From the NCBI GenBank assembly GCA_030247885.1, contig JAPDRO010000011.1:558001-622000 (forward strand): 64,000 nt of DNA, written 5' to 3'. Source of the DNA: Taxawa tesnikishii (nom. ined.) (Eukaryota > Ascomycota > Dothideomycetes > Dothideales). Both the position numbers and the translations under genes were made by a program. Position 1 is the first letter of the stretch, and the number at the start of each line of letters is the position of its first letter. The notes beneath the pieces were generated by a model. The model ran no database searches. It was not told where the DNA came from and saw only the letters and a list, made by a program, of their open reading frames with translations. Below, piece by piece: positions 22,601 through 33,166 of the stretch.

Positions 22601-25335
22601 CAACACTCTGGGGTGAGAAATCCGTCATTCTTCTAGGTACCGCCAAGTGGCCAAAATAGCCAGATGCTCGATTGGTATACGCTTCCGGCTCTACGGATTC
22701 CGTTACTCGCGGTGTTGATGTCTCGGTGGATGGAAGGGATGATGCTGTCCGTTCTAGTGCGAGCGGACGCATATAGACGTCTCCGACCGACGGCCGAGGA
22801 CGGTCTGGGAACTCGAGGGACTCTGGTTCTGGGTTTGGATTTGCAAAATCCTTTGCTTTGTGCTGAGTTCCCATGGAAGCCATGAGTGCAGCTCCCAGCG
22901 CATCACCAGCACTCTTCAATGCAGCGATAGGACTGCTCTGTTCGCTTGCAGAAGGATCTTCTCTGGGTAATGGGCGCTTGGCTGTAGTGGGGTCAAATCG
23001 AGTTCTTCATCCTTGACGGCTTCTGTCCCAGTCGGGGTTGCAGGTTCACGGACTGGAAGTTCTTCGTCGTGAGGCGTAATGACCACCTGTGGTTCAGGCA
23101 GCGATGTCGCTGGTGTCCTCGCAGGACTCTCCAGGTCTGTTGCCCCAGGCGTGCCGGCATAGGAAATCCATTCGCCGGGTAAATGTGGTCTAAAACTGGC
23201 ACCCCGAGCAGCTTCTGGACGAGGCGATGATTGCTCACCAGAAGCGTAACCGGCAACGGGCGACTCCACGACGTCGTCCTTCGATGGAGATTCCACTTGA
23301 CTGCCCCATGTTTCTGATCGTCGCAATGACCTGTCATCGCCACGTCCCCACGAGGAGAAGCTGCTCTGCGACTTGAGAGAAATGTTCGAATTGCGTCTCG
23401 ATATATCATCAATCTCGTTGTACTTGCCAGCCAACTCGCGAACTCTGCCAAGGCCGGGGCTGTTGCGACCAGACACTGGTGTACCACTGCGTGGTAGCGA
23501 TTGGAAAGTGGGTGAGGACGGCGAGATGGGACTGTGAGCTTTCAGGAACCGTGACTGGGCTGCTAGAGCTGTCTCCGCTACCTCGGCAGTAATGTCTTTG
23601 TCGGGACTTGAAGAAACTGTGTCAGCCAAATCAGCTTCTCTGAGGGCGTAGTTTGCAGGCTTGTTTTCCGCGACTGTTGACGAGGTATCAACATTGAACG
23701 GTAATAATGGTTCTTGCACGGGTTGTGAGTGTTGTGCCAGCTGTACTTCAGGAACGGACTCGGAAGCCATCTCAGCAGACATGGGAGTAGACAGACGTCT
23801 ATTAGCCTCCAGAACTGGTGATCTTGCCGGGCTATTGCTTGGGCTTGGAGTTGCTAGATCGCGTCTATAGCCAGGAGCGAACGAAGCGGGTGGCCCTTCG
23901 GCAGAGACGTTGCGTGAGTGAGAAGGCGACGGTTTCCTAGGAACCTGATGGGAAGCTGGTGTCATTATGGTGGAAGTGGGCCTGGTTGATGGACTGCTCG
24001 GAGCGCTGCCCTCTTCAACGATAGGTGGCACGGACATCTCCCTTGCTTCAGCTGCGCGTGCCTTCGCTTCCGCTGTCGCAGCGCTTGGCACTCTGCTCAT
24101 AATCGGGCTTATGCCCGCAGTGCTGTCGGTATTGCTGCGCGATATCTCGGAACCTCCGTAAGACTGAGAATTATCTCGTGAGACAGGGGTAGGAGGAACG
24201 GAGTCATCGTCACGACGGTCGAAGGCCTGGTGTACTGCTGACCTGAAGCCCATTGAAGGTTGATGCTGCAGTTCCGCATTGCTTGGATCACCTCCTGAGT
24301 CCTGCTCGGCCTGCGCAGGTGCCTGTAAACGCTCGGCAGTAGTAGCCGTAGAAGCAGGTTGCGCCGCCTCATCTGACAAAAGTTCTGGTGGCAATCCAAC
24401 CGAGCCAAAGAAATCCTTCCCAAATCCAGAGGCCACTCGGTTCACAGGAGGCAGGGATGTCGTGGCATTCCTGTTCTCTAGATTATCGGGTCTTACAACT
24501 TGCGCCAAACCTTCATTGCCGTCATCTCTCGTCTTAACAACCGGTAGCGAATCGGAACCCGATGCAACATTTGCACCGAGTGCTCGAGCAAGTGTAGGGT
24601 TATCAACAGCGAACCCTTGGAAGCTGTACTCGTTCTTCAGTTCTGGCAGAGGCTGAAATGATGTCGTCTGCGCATCCGTCGGCTCTGGACCCTCTGCCAC
24701 GGACCCTAAGCTAGGTCTTCGATGAGTGCCGCGGGTTGACTCATCCATGCTAGTTCTCTCTTGGCCCACGGCGGGCGTCGGAGCGGTTTGTAAATGCGAA
24801 TGTCCTTGCACGGGGTCCGTCGAAGGACGCGAAGAGTCCATGGATCGTCTCTCCCTCTCACGTTCCTCTTCCATACGTTTGTAGATATCCGAAGGCCGAA
24901 CAAAAGCGCGCGGTTTCGGCGGCGTCTCTTCTTGCGGTATCCTAGGAGAGGATGTAGCAGGCAGTTCCACGGGAGGTTGGACAGGGGTGTACGGCGGTGT
25001 GCCTTGGCTCAGACTACTTTTTCGAGGTGGGAAATGCGATGCGCCGGGCGATGTGATGTTGTTAGTCGGAAGAGGTGGGGCGATCCCTGCTCCCATTCGC
25101 AGCGGCGGAGGCACATGCGCGGGCTGTGAGAAGTCACGCCGGATCTGGTTGCCCGTTGAAGGTCGGGTGTCATCTTGCGAGCTCCTCGCTGGACTCGAAG
25201 CGTAGGGCGGTTGTGTCGGTGTAAAGTCCTGAAGGGCAGGAGGCGGCGCACCTGCGGAAAAGTCACGGCGCTCATCGCCGGCGTCAAAGGAGTTCCGCCG
25301 CCTAATATTCGTACTGAGAGGTGGTGGTGGTGGTG

Positions 25336-25373
<38 letters not shown>

Positions 25374-25629
25374 GGTTGAGGTTCATCGTAGCTTCCGTAT
25401 TCGTCGTAAGGGTCATATCCTCCCCAGTCATCACCGTCATAAGTGTAAGATTTTGCCTCTACCCATCTCTTTGTCTTGTTGCGGTTGACGTTTGGCTGGA
25501 AGGAGGGGCCGGGCCATTAGTCGCAGGGGGCCGGTCGCTGCAGGAGTGTCAGCTGGTGCGGCGAAGCGGCAGAGAGGTATGGTCGGGCAGACATACAACG
25601 GTGACCTGGCCTTTTCCTCGAACTGCCAT
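16658..25629 (-). CDS. Giant low-complexity fungal protein, function unknown
   Basis: Probably one gene of about 2860 residues. The ATG at 25629 begins MAVRGKGQVTV; a 101-bp intron (25596-25496) leads to a conserved-looking N-terminus (NRNKTKRWVEAKSYTYDG), then poly-Gln and poly-Pro. Most of the rest is disordered Ser/Pro/Glu sequence. Ordered islands are IAALKSAGDALGAALMAS, FREILALRSAPERISTYN with MDTGLRDWL, and IFESFRRMSSIGDALPRDEK. The tail is Gln/Tyr/Pro-rich, then RGG-rich, ending SYPGQEWTPYQ. A 293-bp intron (21080-20788) with matching phase joins two halves; without it these would be two genes, the first ending GQSRGDKVD at 21072. About five apparent one-base losses occur (22989-22992, about 18525, two in 17585-17630, and 16876-16880). 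I cannot name a function. Confidence 0.65.
25334..25371. repeat. Hexanucleotide (GTTGCT)n encoding poly-Gln on the minus strand
   Basis: About six units inside the giant gene. On the minus strand they read alternating CAG and CAA, giving about 12 glutamines followed by six prolines. The mixed codons make it less prone to slippage than a pure CAG run. Confidence 0.85.
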
Positions 25630-26577
25630 GGTCGAGACATGCCGTGTGTGAGATCGAGAGAGAGAAGAGCGAAGGGCGATCCTGAGTCGGCTACGTGGAG
25701 AAGGAGCGATGGGGATGCCAAGGCTATATCCAACCTCTCATCGCGTGTCTGTGGACAGGAAGCAAGGCGACCTGACAACCAGCAGGTAGACTAACCCCTG
25801 GTGAATGAGGCGAGGTCGAAGGGTGCTATTAGTACTTTGGCATTAGTGTGTAGGGGTGGTATAGCGGCTCTTTGCAAGAGTGTCCGCGTCTGAAACCTGC
25901 TTTGGAAAGCAGCTGCTAGCGGTGCCCTGCAAAACAACAAACGCGAATGCTGTCACCCAATCAAAGCTGGCTACTACTGAATGCTAGTAAACTAACGCCA
26001 CTTGCGGAGAAGAGAACTGACTATGCGGCTCTCAGGTAGATTGAGGTAGCACATGCATCTGTCCTGCGCAGAAAGAAGAAACACCAATCCTCGGGTGGTT
26101 GTAAGAAAAAGGATGCACAGCATGCACAGCAAGCTGGCTCTCCGTGGGCCTGCGCCTCTAAACTGACGACGACGACGCTCGCCCTCTTTGCTCAATGAGT
26201 GGGCGGCTGTCGGCTTTGTCTCACATGTCCCGACCGACATGTTCGGACGCCAAGACAACGACATCAACGGGAAAGCCTCCCGTAATCCTCGCAATCTACT
26301 TGCAATAACCCTTCGCTCGACCCTACAGTACCACCGCTGCGTCTCTCGTACATCCGCCTAAAGTCTACGTATCACATTGAACCCGAACCCGAACCCGAAC
26401 CCGAACCTGAACCTGAACCTGAACCTGAACCACAACCACAACCACACACATACGCTTCTGCACCGAACACCTGGCCATCAGCAGCCTACAAGAGCCGCCC
26501 CGTTCTCTCTGGGACACCTCCCACCATCCTTATATCCCCCTCACCCACAACTTTCCCCGTCGTCTTGCCACACTGCC
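25630..26577. other. Divergent spacer between giant gene and SED5, with hexamer array
   Basis: Holds the promoters of two divergent genes. The tandem array at 26382-26432 falls in the likely SED5 leader. No other gene was seen. Confidence 0.6.
26382..26432. repeat. Hexanucleotide array (GAACCC)n grading into (GAACCT)n
   Basis: About eight copies, the first half GAACCC and the second half GAACCT, 145-195 bp before the SED5 start. The half-and-half pattern suggests one C-to-T change that then spread by slippage or conversion. Confidence 0.9.
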
Positions 26578-27697
26578 ATGATGGCGACCTCCTCAATCCA
26601 AGATCGGACACCCGAATTCCGCTCCATCCTCACACAGGCCCAGAAGCGCCTCGCGCACTCCAAAACACCCGCGCAACAAAAGCAACCCTTACTCCCCCAG
26701 AACGGCGCACCGACAAAACGCCAGCGCTCCGAATTCGCGCGCAAAGCCGCAGAAATCGGCCGCGGCATCGGCGCAACAATGGGCAAACTCGAGCGGCTGT
26801 CCCAACTCGCGAAACGGAAAACCCTCTTCGACGACCGCCCGACCGAGATCGCCGAGCTCACCTTCGTGATCAAGCAGGACCTGGCCGGCCTGAACCAGCA
26901 GATCCAGGCCCTGCAGGCGCTGGGGCAGCGGCAGCATCCCTCTGCGTGGGCGGACAAGCAGGGCACGAGCGGGGACCAGGAGGGCGCGCACAGCAAGAAC
27001 GTGTGCACATTACTGAACAAGAACCTGCAAGAGGCGACGTTCAGCTTCAAAGACGTGCTGGAAGTGCGCACAAAGAACATCCAGGCGAGTCGCAGCAGGC
27101 AGGAGAACTTCATCAACAGCGTCGGCAGCTCGGCGCAGAGTAGCTTGGCGCCTGGGAGGACGGACAGTCCGCTCTACCAACCGCCGAGCAGAGCGAGGAG
27201 TCCGGGCCCCTACCAGCAGAACCAGGGGCAGGACTTGTTGACGCTGGAACCGCCGAGCTCGAGTGCTTCGTCGGCGCTGACGCGGGGAGCGCAGTCGGAG
27301 CAGCAGATGTTGATGTTGGAGGAGGGCAATGTGTCCAACAGCTACATCCAGCAAAGAGGCGAGGCGATCGAGGGCATCGAACGCACCATTGCCGAACTGG
27401 GTGGTATATTCGGGCAGTTGGCCCAGATGGTGCAGGAGCAGGGGGATATGATACAGCGTATCGACGCCAATACGGATGATGTGGTGGACAACGTGGAAGG
27501 CGCGCAGAGGGAGTTGATGAAGTACTGGGGGCGTGTGCAGGGGAACAGGTGGTTGGTCGCCAAGATGTTTGGCGTGTTGATGATTTGTAAGTTCTTAACC
27601 TCTCCCACCTCGATTTTTGCTCCCTTTGTTTGTCGAGTGTCTCAGTGCTAACAACGCGTACCCAGTCTTTCTACTGTGGGTACTGATCGCAGGATGA
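26578..27697 (+). CDS. SED5: Syntaxin-5-type Golgi t-SNARE
   Basis: The Qa-SNARE of ER-Golgi and intra-Golgi fusion. Exons are 26578-27586 and 27666-27697 with a 79-bp intron; 346 residues. The N-terminal peptide SIQDRTPEFRSIL matches the Sly1-binding signature DRTxEF. A helical Habc-type region follows, then a Gln/Pro/Ser-rich linker, and the SNARE motif of about residues 260-320 with its zero-layer glutamine near MVQEQGDMIQRID. The C-terminal anchor spans the intron: VAKMFGVLMI then FLLWVLIAG. Two adjacent ATGs open the frame; the upstream one is used here. The gene is intact. Confidence 0.95.
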
Positions 27698-28427
27698 TCG
27701 TACCATATCTTCAAAACAGGCGCAACGGCGTTTTCGGCACAGGTCTGGAATTGGAGCGAGCATCTACAGGCGTTCCCGGAGGTGAAAGAAGATTTGCACC
27801 ACTGCAGGCGATAGACGCATTTTGCATCAACTACTAATACTAGTTTTTCTAATGCTTTATACAGTAACCATCACCTTCCAACAAATACCATCGCGGGTTC
27901 GATTAATCAATTTCTTTACTTTCAGAACGCTCTGAAGGGTTGGCCATACGTGCCGTGTTCATCTCCTACGGTGAGCGGATTGTGCGGACTGCAGTTCTCG
28001 GGATCCCACCGGCGTGCTGGCGCCTATGAGGACGAACTTCTACTCAGTTGGATATCTAAACACTCCCCGAAGACTGATGCGCAAGCCGAATCGCACAGCT
28101 GCTTGCTGTGGTGTATTTGCGTGACGTGCGGCCGAGGTGTTGCTGGGTTCGTTGTGTCCATGTTGACAAGATTGCCAAATCCTATCGAGTTCGGACAAGC
28201 AATCGTGGGACGCTATTGCAAATCCGACACCATTGTGCTGTTGTTCAGGGCCCCATGTGACTCTCTTTGACTTCGTCTATAGTAGACTGACTGTCAAAGG
28301 TGTGTGTATGAGCCTTGTATGGCGTGGTATTCCCACTGAGTGATGCGATGCGCGTGTGGTTGGGTAACGGATTATACCCGTTCTTGGCGCGCCACCAGTG
28401 ACCACGGACGCAGTTTTGGATAGGCCT
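27698..28427. other. Convergent spacer, no gene seen
   Basis: Between the 3' ends of SED5 and NTH1. One open frame of about 106 codons at 27950-28270 lacks coding character and family features. Confidence 0.55.
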
Positions 28428-29534
28428 TCACCAGTCCACCTGATCTGCGGTGACGTTCTCAACCTCCAGGTCCACCTCATTTTTAGTATCTGCGTTTCCC
28501 TCCCCTACTTCACTTTTCCTCTTCTCAGTTGCTTTTTTGACCTTCTTCCCCATTACAGCTCCTGGACACAATCCTTTCTCTGCCAAGGTGCAGACCCCAC
28601 ACTTCCTCCCAACTGGAGTGCAGATAGTCTGGCCAAACCCGACCAACAGCCCGTTGATCTCGTACCATTTGTCCTTCGGGAGCCAAGATTCGAGTCTCCG
28701 TCGTGTCTCCTCGGGTGTTTTGGTAGGCGGGTCGTGCCAGCCCCAGAGGTTGGTAATGCGATGCACGTGTACGTCCACACTGATTCCCTCGTTCCGACCC
28801 CAGGCGATAGACATGGTAAGGTGAGCCATCTTCGGTCCGACACCGGGAAGGGAGATCAGACCGGCGATCGTTGAGGGGATGTCGGATGCGAATCGCGATT
28901 TGAGCACTGAGGCAGTGTTCTTGATGTACTGCGTCTTCTTGTCATGGTATGTCGCGCGAGATATCAATCTGTTGAGCGTCTCTGGCGAGACGGCGATAAT
29001 GGATTCGAGCTTCAGGCCCTGCTGCAGTGGTCAGCACATGCGACAATGGAAGCAAGGAGAACAAACCCCTGGAAGACTCTCATGCAGGTTCTTCATGACA
29101 GCTCCCGTAACCGTGTCTTTTGTCTGGGCCGACAGCATCAGCCCAATAAGCGTTTGGAACCGCCGGTCTCGATCCGAGTCCGTCGTCTTCGCAAGGCAGG
29201 AACTGCCATAACTGTCTACCGGCGCTGGCGTCTTTGCTCGCATTTCCTTGGTCAGATTGTAAACCTCTTCCCAATTCGGTGGTGGCTTGACCTTTACGGC
29301 ATTGCTGGATACTTTGATTCTTTTGGCCGGCTGTCGTTGGGCGGTTTTGGCCCTGCCATTGAAGTTCGCAATTTCTGCCAGGGGTTCTCTCGGCATCGAC
29401 TCCGTCTCTGGATCCTCGACTTCTTTTCCGGCAGACGTCTCCACAGACACTTCATCGTTTCTTTTGCGCTTGCCAGTTGTGATGCCGTCGGGCTTGAAGT
29501 AGGCGTCTATACTGCCTTTGACAGGAGGAGCCAT
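28428..29534 (-). CDS. NTH1: Endonuclease III homologue (bifunctional DNA glycosylase/AP lyase)
   Basis: Removes oxidised pyrimidines and cuts the abasic site in base-excision repair, in nucleus and possibly mitochondria. Exons are 29534-29067 and 29018-28428 with a 48-bp intron; 352 residues. A basic N-terminus carries NLS-like GKRKRND and PAKRIKV. The helix-hairpin-helix [11 protein letters not shown] contains the catalytic lysine, and [10 protein letters not shown] holds the catalytic aspartate. The [4Fe-4S] cysteines are seen in [11 protein letters not shown] and GLC near the end. The acceptor could shift by three bases (GCAGCAG), adding one glutamine. The gene is intact. Confidence 0.95.
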
Positions 29535-30308
29535 TTTGCTGGCAGTGGAAGGTGCTGTGTACAGAATTTACAATGCTGATTTAGATGGTATCTCTGGATG
29601 CGATTGCACAGAAAATCGAAACCTCAATTGGTCACTGACAGGAGGTATGTGTTCTACATGGTTGGAGCATGCGAGGGTTGGCGTGTGAGTGCCAGTCCGA
29701 TTCCCCATGTCGTCATCGAGCTTGCTCGGGAACGCGCTGTCACGTGCATTGCTATATCCCTTCCTCTCTTCGGAATCCGGACTATTCCCGAGTATCGTCT
29801 ATCTAGATAGTCCAAAGAAGATACTCGAGGCTTGAGGCAAGAGGCGCATTTGATGACACGATGGACAGCTTAGAAGGACGGAACGTGGTGCAAGATGGAG
29901 TGTCGTTTGATAAACTAATCTACACCCATTGTAATTCCCGCGTTTTCTCCCATGCTGTATACCATTACCCCATTCCCTTTGCGAGCCTGACCTCAGTGGT
30001 CTTCCTAAGAAGATCGCATCGAAATTGATGCGTAGCTGCCAAGCGACGCTTAGGTATCCCGAGTGCAACAACGACTTTGTGACTCAGCTCCATCACCGCC
30101 ACGGATATGCTCAGGTGTCGACTTAGCCGCGGTTTGTGATCCCTCAGTTTCCTTGTCTTTCTCGATTCCTTGGCCAGGTGAGCGTTTGCAGGCTTCCTTG
30201 TTCTGAAACGCTGCAGATTTCCCGGCCTTTTGAACGACGACGGCGACGTCTTCCCTCCGGAGCTCCGGTGGCTGCTCAACTCCTCATGACGTGGTTTGCA
30301 GGCACGGC
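29535..30308. other. Spacer upstream of NTH1, no gene seen
   Basis: NTH1 promoter side and the 3' side of the next minus-strand gene. A minus-strand open frame at 29965-30312 is basic and has no recognisable features. Confidence 0.5.
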
Positions 30309-31307
30309 TCAAGATGATGCAGGCCGAGGAGCAACAAACTTCACGTTCTTGCTGCTCTGAACGCTGCTCTGTGTACAGTCTGTTGATAGGGCAGGCGCGG
30401 GACGAGGGGCGTTGGTGGTGCGTATAATCCGCTGCGAAGCTGTGTTTGTTTCTAATGCACGAACGAGACTTAGCGACTGCGGCGGCGTGTCAGGTTCGAC
30501 TTCTCTACCCTCACCGTTGTGGTCAGTGACGTCCACAAAACGGACGCGTCGGACGATGCATGATGGAGAGGGAGAGGCTGCCACTGGCTGGGGAGGGTTT
30601 CGCTGGCTCGTTGCCGCAGCAGAAACAGTAGGTGCAGCAGGCGCAGGGCGAGGAGTATTGGTGGCTTTCAAACCCCGCTGAGGCTCCGACATTGCCGTAG
30701 TTGAACGAATGATTTGGTTCCCTTCACGACCATACTCATGGTCATTGCTGTCAACCCAGTGACCACCGCCGCCAGCGCCACCAGCTACGTATCTGACGCC
30801 GGGTGGGGGCTTAGTGCGTTTCGGGTTTTCCTTTGGTCTCGCAGGTGTACCGCCGTTGGAAGAGCGTGCTAGGCGCTTTTTCGTGTCGCCGTTCGCAGGC
30901 TGCTGAAAGTTGTCGCGGTCAGCCTTTTGCGGGCGTCCTAGACGTCTTGCGGGTGCTGGGGTGAGCGCAGCAGCTGGAGCAGGTGCTGGCGTCGTGGCAA
31001 CTGGGCACATTTGGCGGAGGTAGGGAAAGCCGTCACGATCGGCATCGAGGAGTTCTCCATGTCTTGGGCGGATAAGATTGGAAGTACTGGGGTTTTCAAC
31101 CTCCATCGGCGAGACGAACTGCTGCGGTGGATCGACAGGACCTGGACTCTCTCCTCTAAAGATCGTCCTGGCCCAGAGTTCTATAGGCATGTGGGACGCC
31201 CAAACGGTGTGGAGTGGGATAGGAGAAGTTGGTATATACGGTGTGCCCAGCGGAAGGTTGAGGATGTCGTCGAATTGCGTAAAAGGACAGGAGACAATGC
31301 GATCCAT
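30309..31307 (-). CDS. Unknown, Pro/Ala-rich basic protein
   Basis: A single exon of 332 residues, ATG at 31307 (MDRIVSCPFTQFDDIL). The N-terminal 60 residues look ordered. The rest is low-complexity with many Pro, Ala and basic residues. RRLGRPQKADRD contains a GRP core like an AT-hook, and several NLS-like basic clusters follow (RPKENPKRTK). A short repeat recurs: ATNTPRPAPA and TTNAPRPAPA. A nuclear location is inferred only from composition. No domain is recognised. Confidence 0.55.
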   Translation of the reverse strand: MDRIVSCPFTQFDDILNLPLGTPYIPTSPIPLHTVWASHMPIELWARTIFRGESPGPVDPPQQFVSPMEVENPSTSNLIRPRHGELLDADRDGFPYLRQMCPVATTPAPAPAAALTPAPARRLGRPQKADRDNFQQPANGDTKKRLARSSNGGTPARPKENPKRTKPPPGVRYVAGGAGGGGHWVDSNDHEYGREGNQIIRSTTAMSEPQRGLKATNTPRPAPAAPTVSAAATSQRNPPQPVAASPSPSCIVRRVRFVDVTDHNGEGREVEPDTPPQSLSLVRALETNTASQRIIRTTNAPRPAPALSTDCTQSSVQSSKNVKFVAPRPASS

Positions 31308-32046
31308 ATGGTGCAATTTTAGGAGGTCAGGGTGGTTCTAGGATCGTGAACGAGGTTGTCAAGTTGTGAAGGAGAAGTGGGCAATGCGACTTGGTAGTGA
31401 CAGAGCGTAACGGATGCTGAGAGATTTTTGGTGTGTACGCGTGCGTTAATCGTAAAGAAGATGTTTGAGAGACCTGATAGCTCAACAAATTGATGTTTTT
31501 GTTTTAAGGCAAGAAGCGACGTGAAAACTTGTCATGGGTCGGCGCAGTGAACATGAATGAGGTTCATGAGAGGCAACCTTCGAAACACCCACTGTCCGCT
31601 GCTATTACCTTTGTGAAAGCAGCCATCTCTCTTCTCGTGCCCACCTTGAATGCAACGATATTGTTCTTCAACCTGCCCACGTCTACCGCAAGGAGCCTCG
31701 TTAAGATGCGCCCAGTCCCTTCCATCAGACCAGCAGTACGGAAGACTATACATGATGATGTGGGTCCGCCTATAACTCCATCCCTTTGCGGGCATGCTTG
31801 CTAGGATCTACAGATCCGAACAACTCTGGCTGGGATGGGACAAGGTGTCGTACGTCACATTCAGGAGCTGGTATTGCAGGGGTATCGAGTGGTAAAGGAA
31901 AACCAAAGAGAGAAAGGAGAGGACAAAGAAAAGGGGCGTGTGAGCACCATACACAGCTCCAACCAGGCGGCTATGGTCGCTACCCATGGCAGCCAAACAT
32001 ACTGTTGTTGCTCGAGTCCGCAGGACCGGATTGTTCCGCAACAGCA
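31308..32046. other. Spacer, no gene seen
   Basis: Between the unknown minus-strand gene and the 3' end of the dehydrogenase. Plus-strand open frames at 31529-31804 and 31786-32260 overlap the dehydrogenase tail or lack coding character. Confidence 0.5.
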
Positions 32047-32968
32047 TCACCATGGAAGCTGCAAAGGGGTCGGCAGCTCGTCCTTTGGCCCTAGGACATC
32101 CTCGGCTGTTCCTATATCGCTATCGCCGTCAGCAAAAACGCCGCATCTTTCCTTCGATAGGCTCACCCTGGTCCACGCGGAGCCCAGTATTGACCGGTTT
32201 TTGAGATATCAAATTTGTCCACGAACTGTATCAATGATCCGGCAGCTACATCCGGAGTAACAGCTATTTGTGTCGTCAGCAAGATCTCGACCATACTCCG
32301 CTGTTGCTACCGACCGCCTCCAGCGTCCCAGAACTGATCAAAGCCGACACTCTTTGTCATTTCCGTGCGCCTGATTCAAGGTCAGTCATGAGAGGACAAT
32401 CGCAGAACAACCGATTTATGCAGACTCACATAAAGCCTGGGTGTACGATCCCAACAGCAACACCATGCTCCTTCAGGTCCAGGCTCAGCAGTTTGCCGAC
32501 CATGTTGGAGGCTGCTTTGGAACCGTGATGTCCGAAGTTACCACCGCCTTCGCTTTCATGGCGGAGAGCAATGCTTCCGCTCTCGGAGCTTACGATTATC
32601 ACCTTCGATTCCTTCGACAGTGCTCCTGATTTGAAAAGATTGTGAACAACGAATACAGGGCCAATGGCGCTCGTCTTGTACATTAATACTTCCTTCTCGA
32701 AGTCCGGCTTGTCGAAGGACTCTTTGCCGAAATAGCCAGCAGTCAGAATGAGGATATCGACTGTCCGTCCATGCAGAGATTTAGCTAGGTTCTTTCCTGC
32801 TGATTCTTCCGCGATATCAATGTTCGAGATCCAGTTTGTGTCAGAATCGGCATCCTTGGCTGGCTCTGAGCGAGCTGTTCCATACACCGTGTCGCCCCGA
32901 GAGGCGTACTGTTTGGCAAGCTGGTATCCCAGACCGCGCGTCGCGCCCACAATCAGTACGACAGGCAT
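32047..32968 (-). CDS. Short-chain dehydrogenase/reductase
   Basis: An NAD(P)-dependent oxidoreductase; the substrate is unknown. Exons are 32968-32430, 32370-32315, 32263-32167 and 32119-32047, with introns of 59, 51 and 47 bp; 254 residues with all phases consistent. The cofactor motif is VGATRGLG at residues 6-13, and ILTAGYFG replaces the usual NNAG. The active-site serine is in VIIVSSESGS. The tyrosine of YxxxK is a histidine here (GHHGSKAASN), which I believe is typical of this fungal subgroup. The last two exons give DISKTGQYWAPRGPG and end TPLQLPW. The second donor (GTCGGT) is unusual. It diverges from fluG across 198 bp. Confidence 0.88.
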
Positions 32969-33166
32969 TTCCAATGAAGGAGACTTGTGCACTGTGAGGT
33001 CGGTGTCGATTGAGTAGGGATGGTACCTTTCTAAACATCCCCCACTCTGGGCATGGTCCCAACAATGACGCGGTGTGGGGGCTGGTCTGCTGTCGTTCGT
33101 GCGACGTGCTGAACCACCGGCACTGATCATCCCAACGCATTGTTGCGTGCTTCGTTGACAATTGAG
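32969..33166. promoter_or_regulatory. 198-bp bidirectional promoter between dehydrogenase and fluG
   Basis: Start codons of two divergent intact genes are only 198 bp apart, so their promoters must overlap. No specific site was recognised. Confidence 0.55.

Noticed and set aside
26382-26432. Array considered as an interstitial telomere
   Set aside because: The unit GAACCC/GAACCT differs from the TTAGGG repeat common in filamentous fungi, and it sits in the SED5 leader.
26565-27143. Second plus-strand frame overlapping SED5
   Set aside because: Arg/Pro-rich shadow; the SED5 frame carries all conserved features.
27880-27915. GGTTCGATT word resembling a tRNA B box
   Set aside because: No matching A box, cloverleaf or acceptor stem around it.
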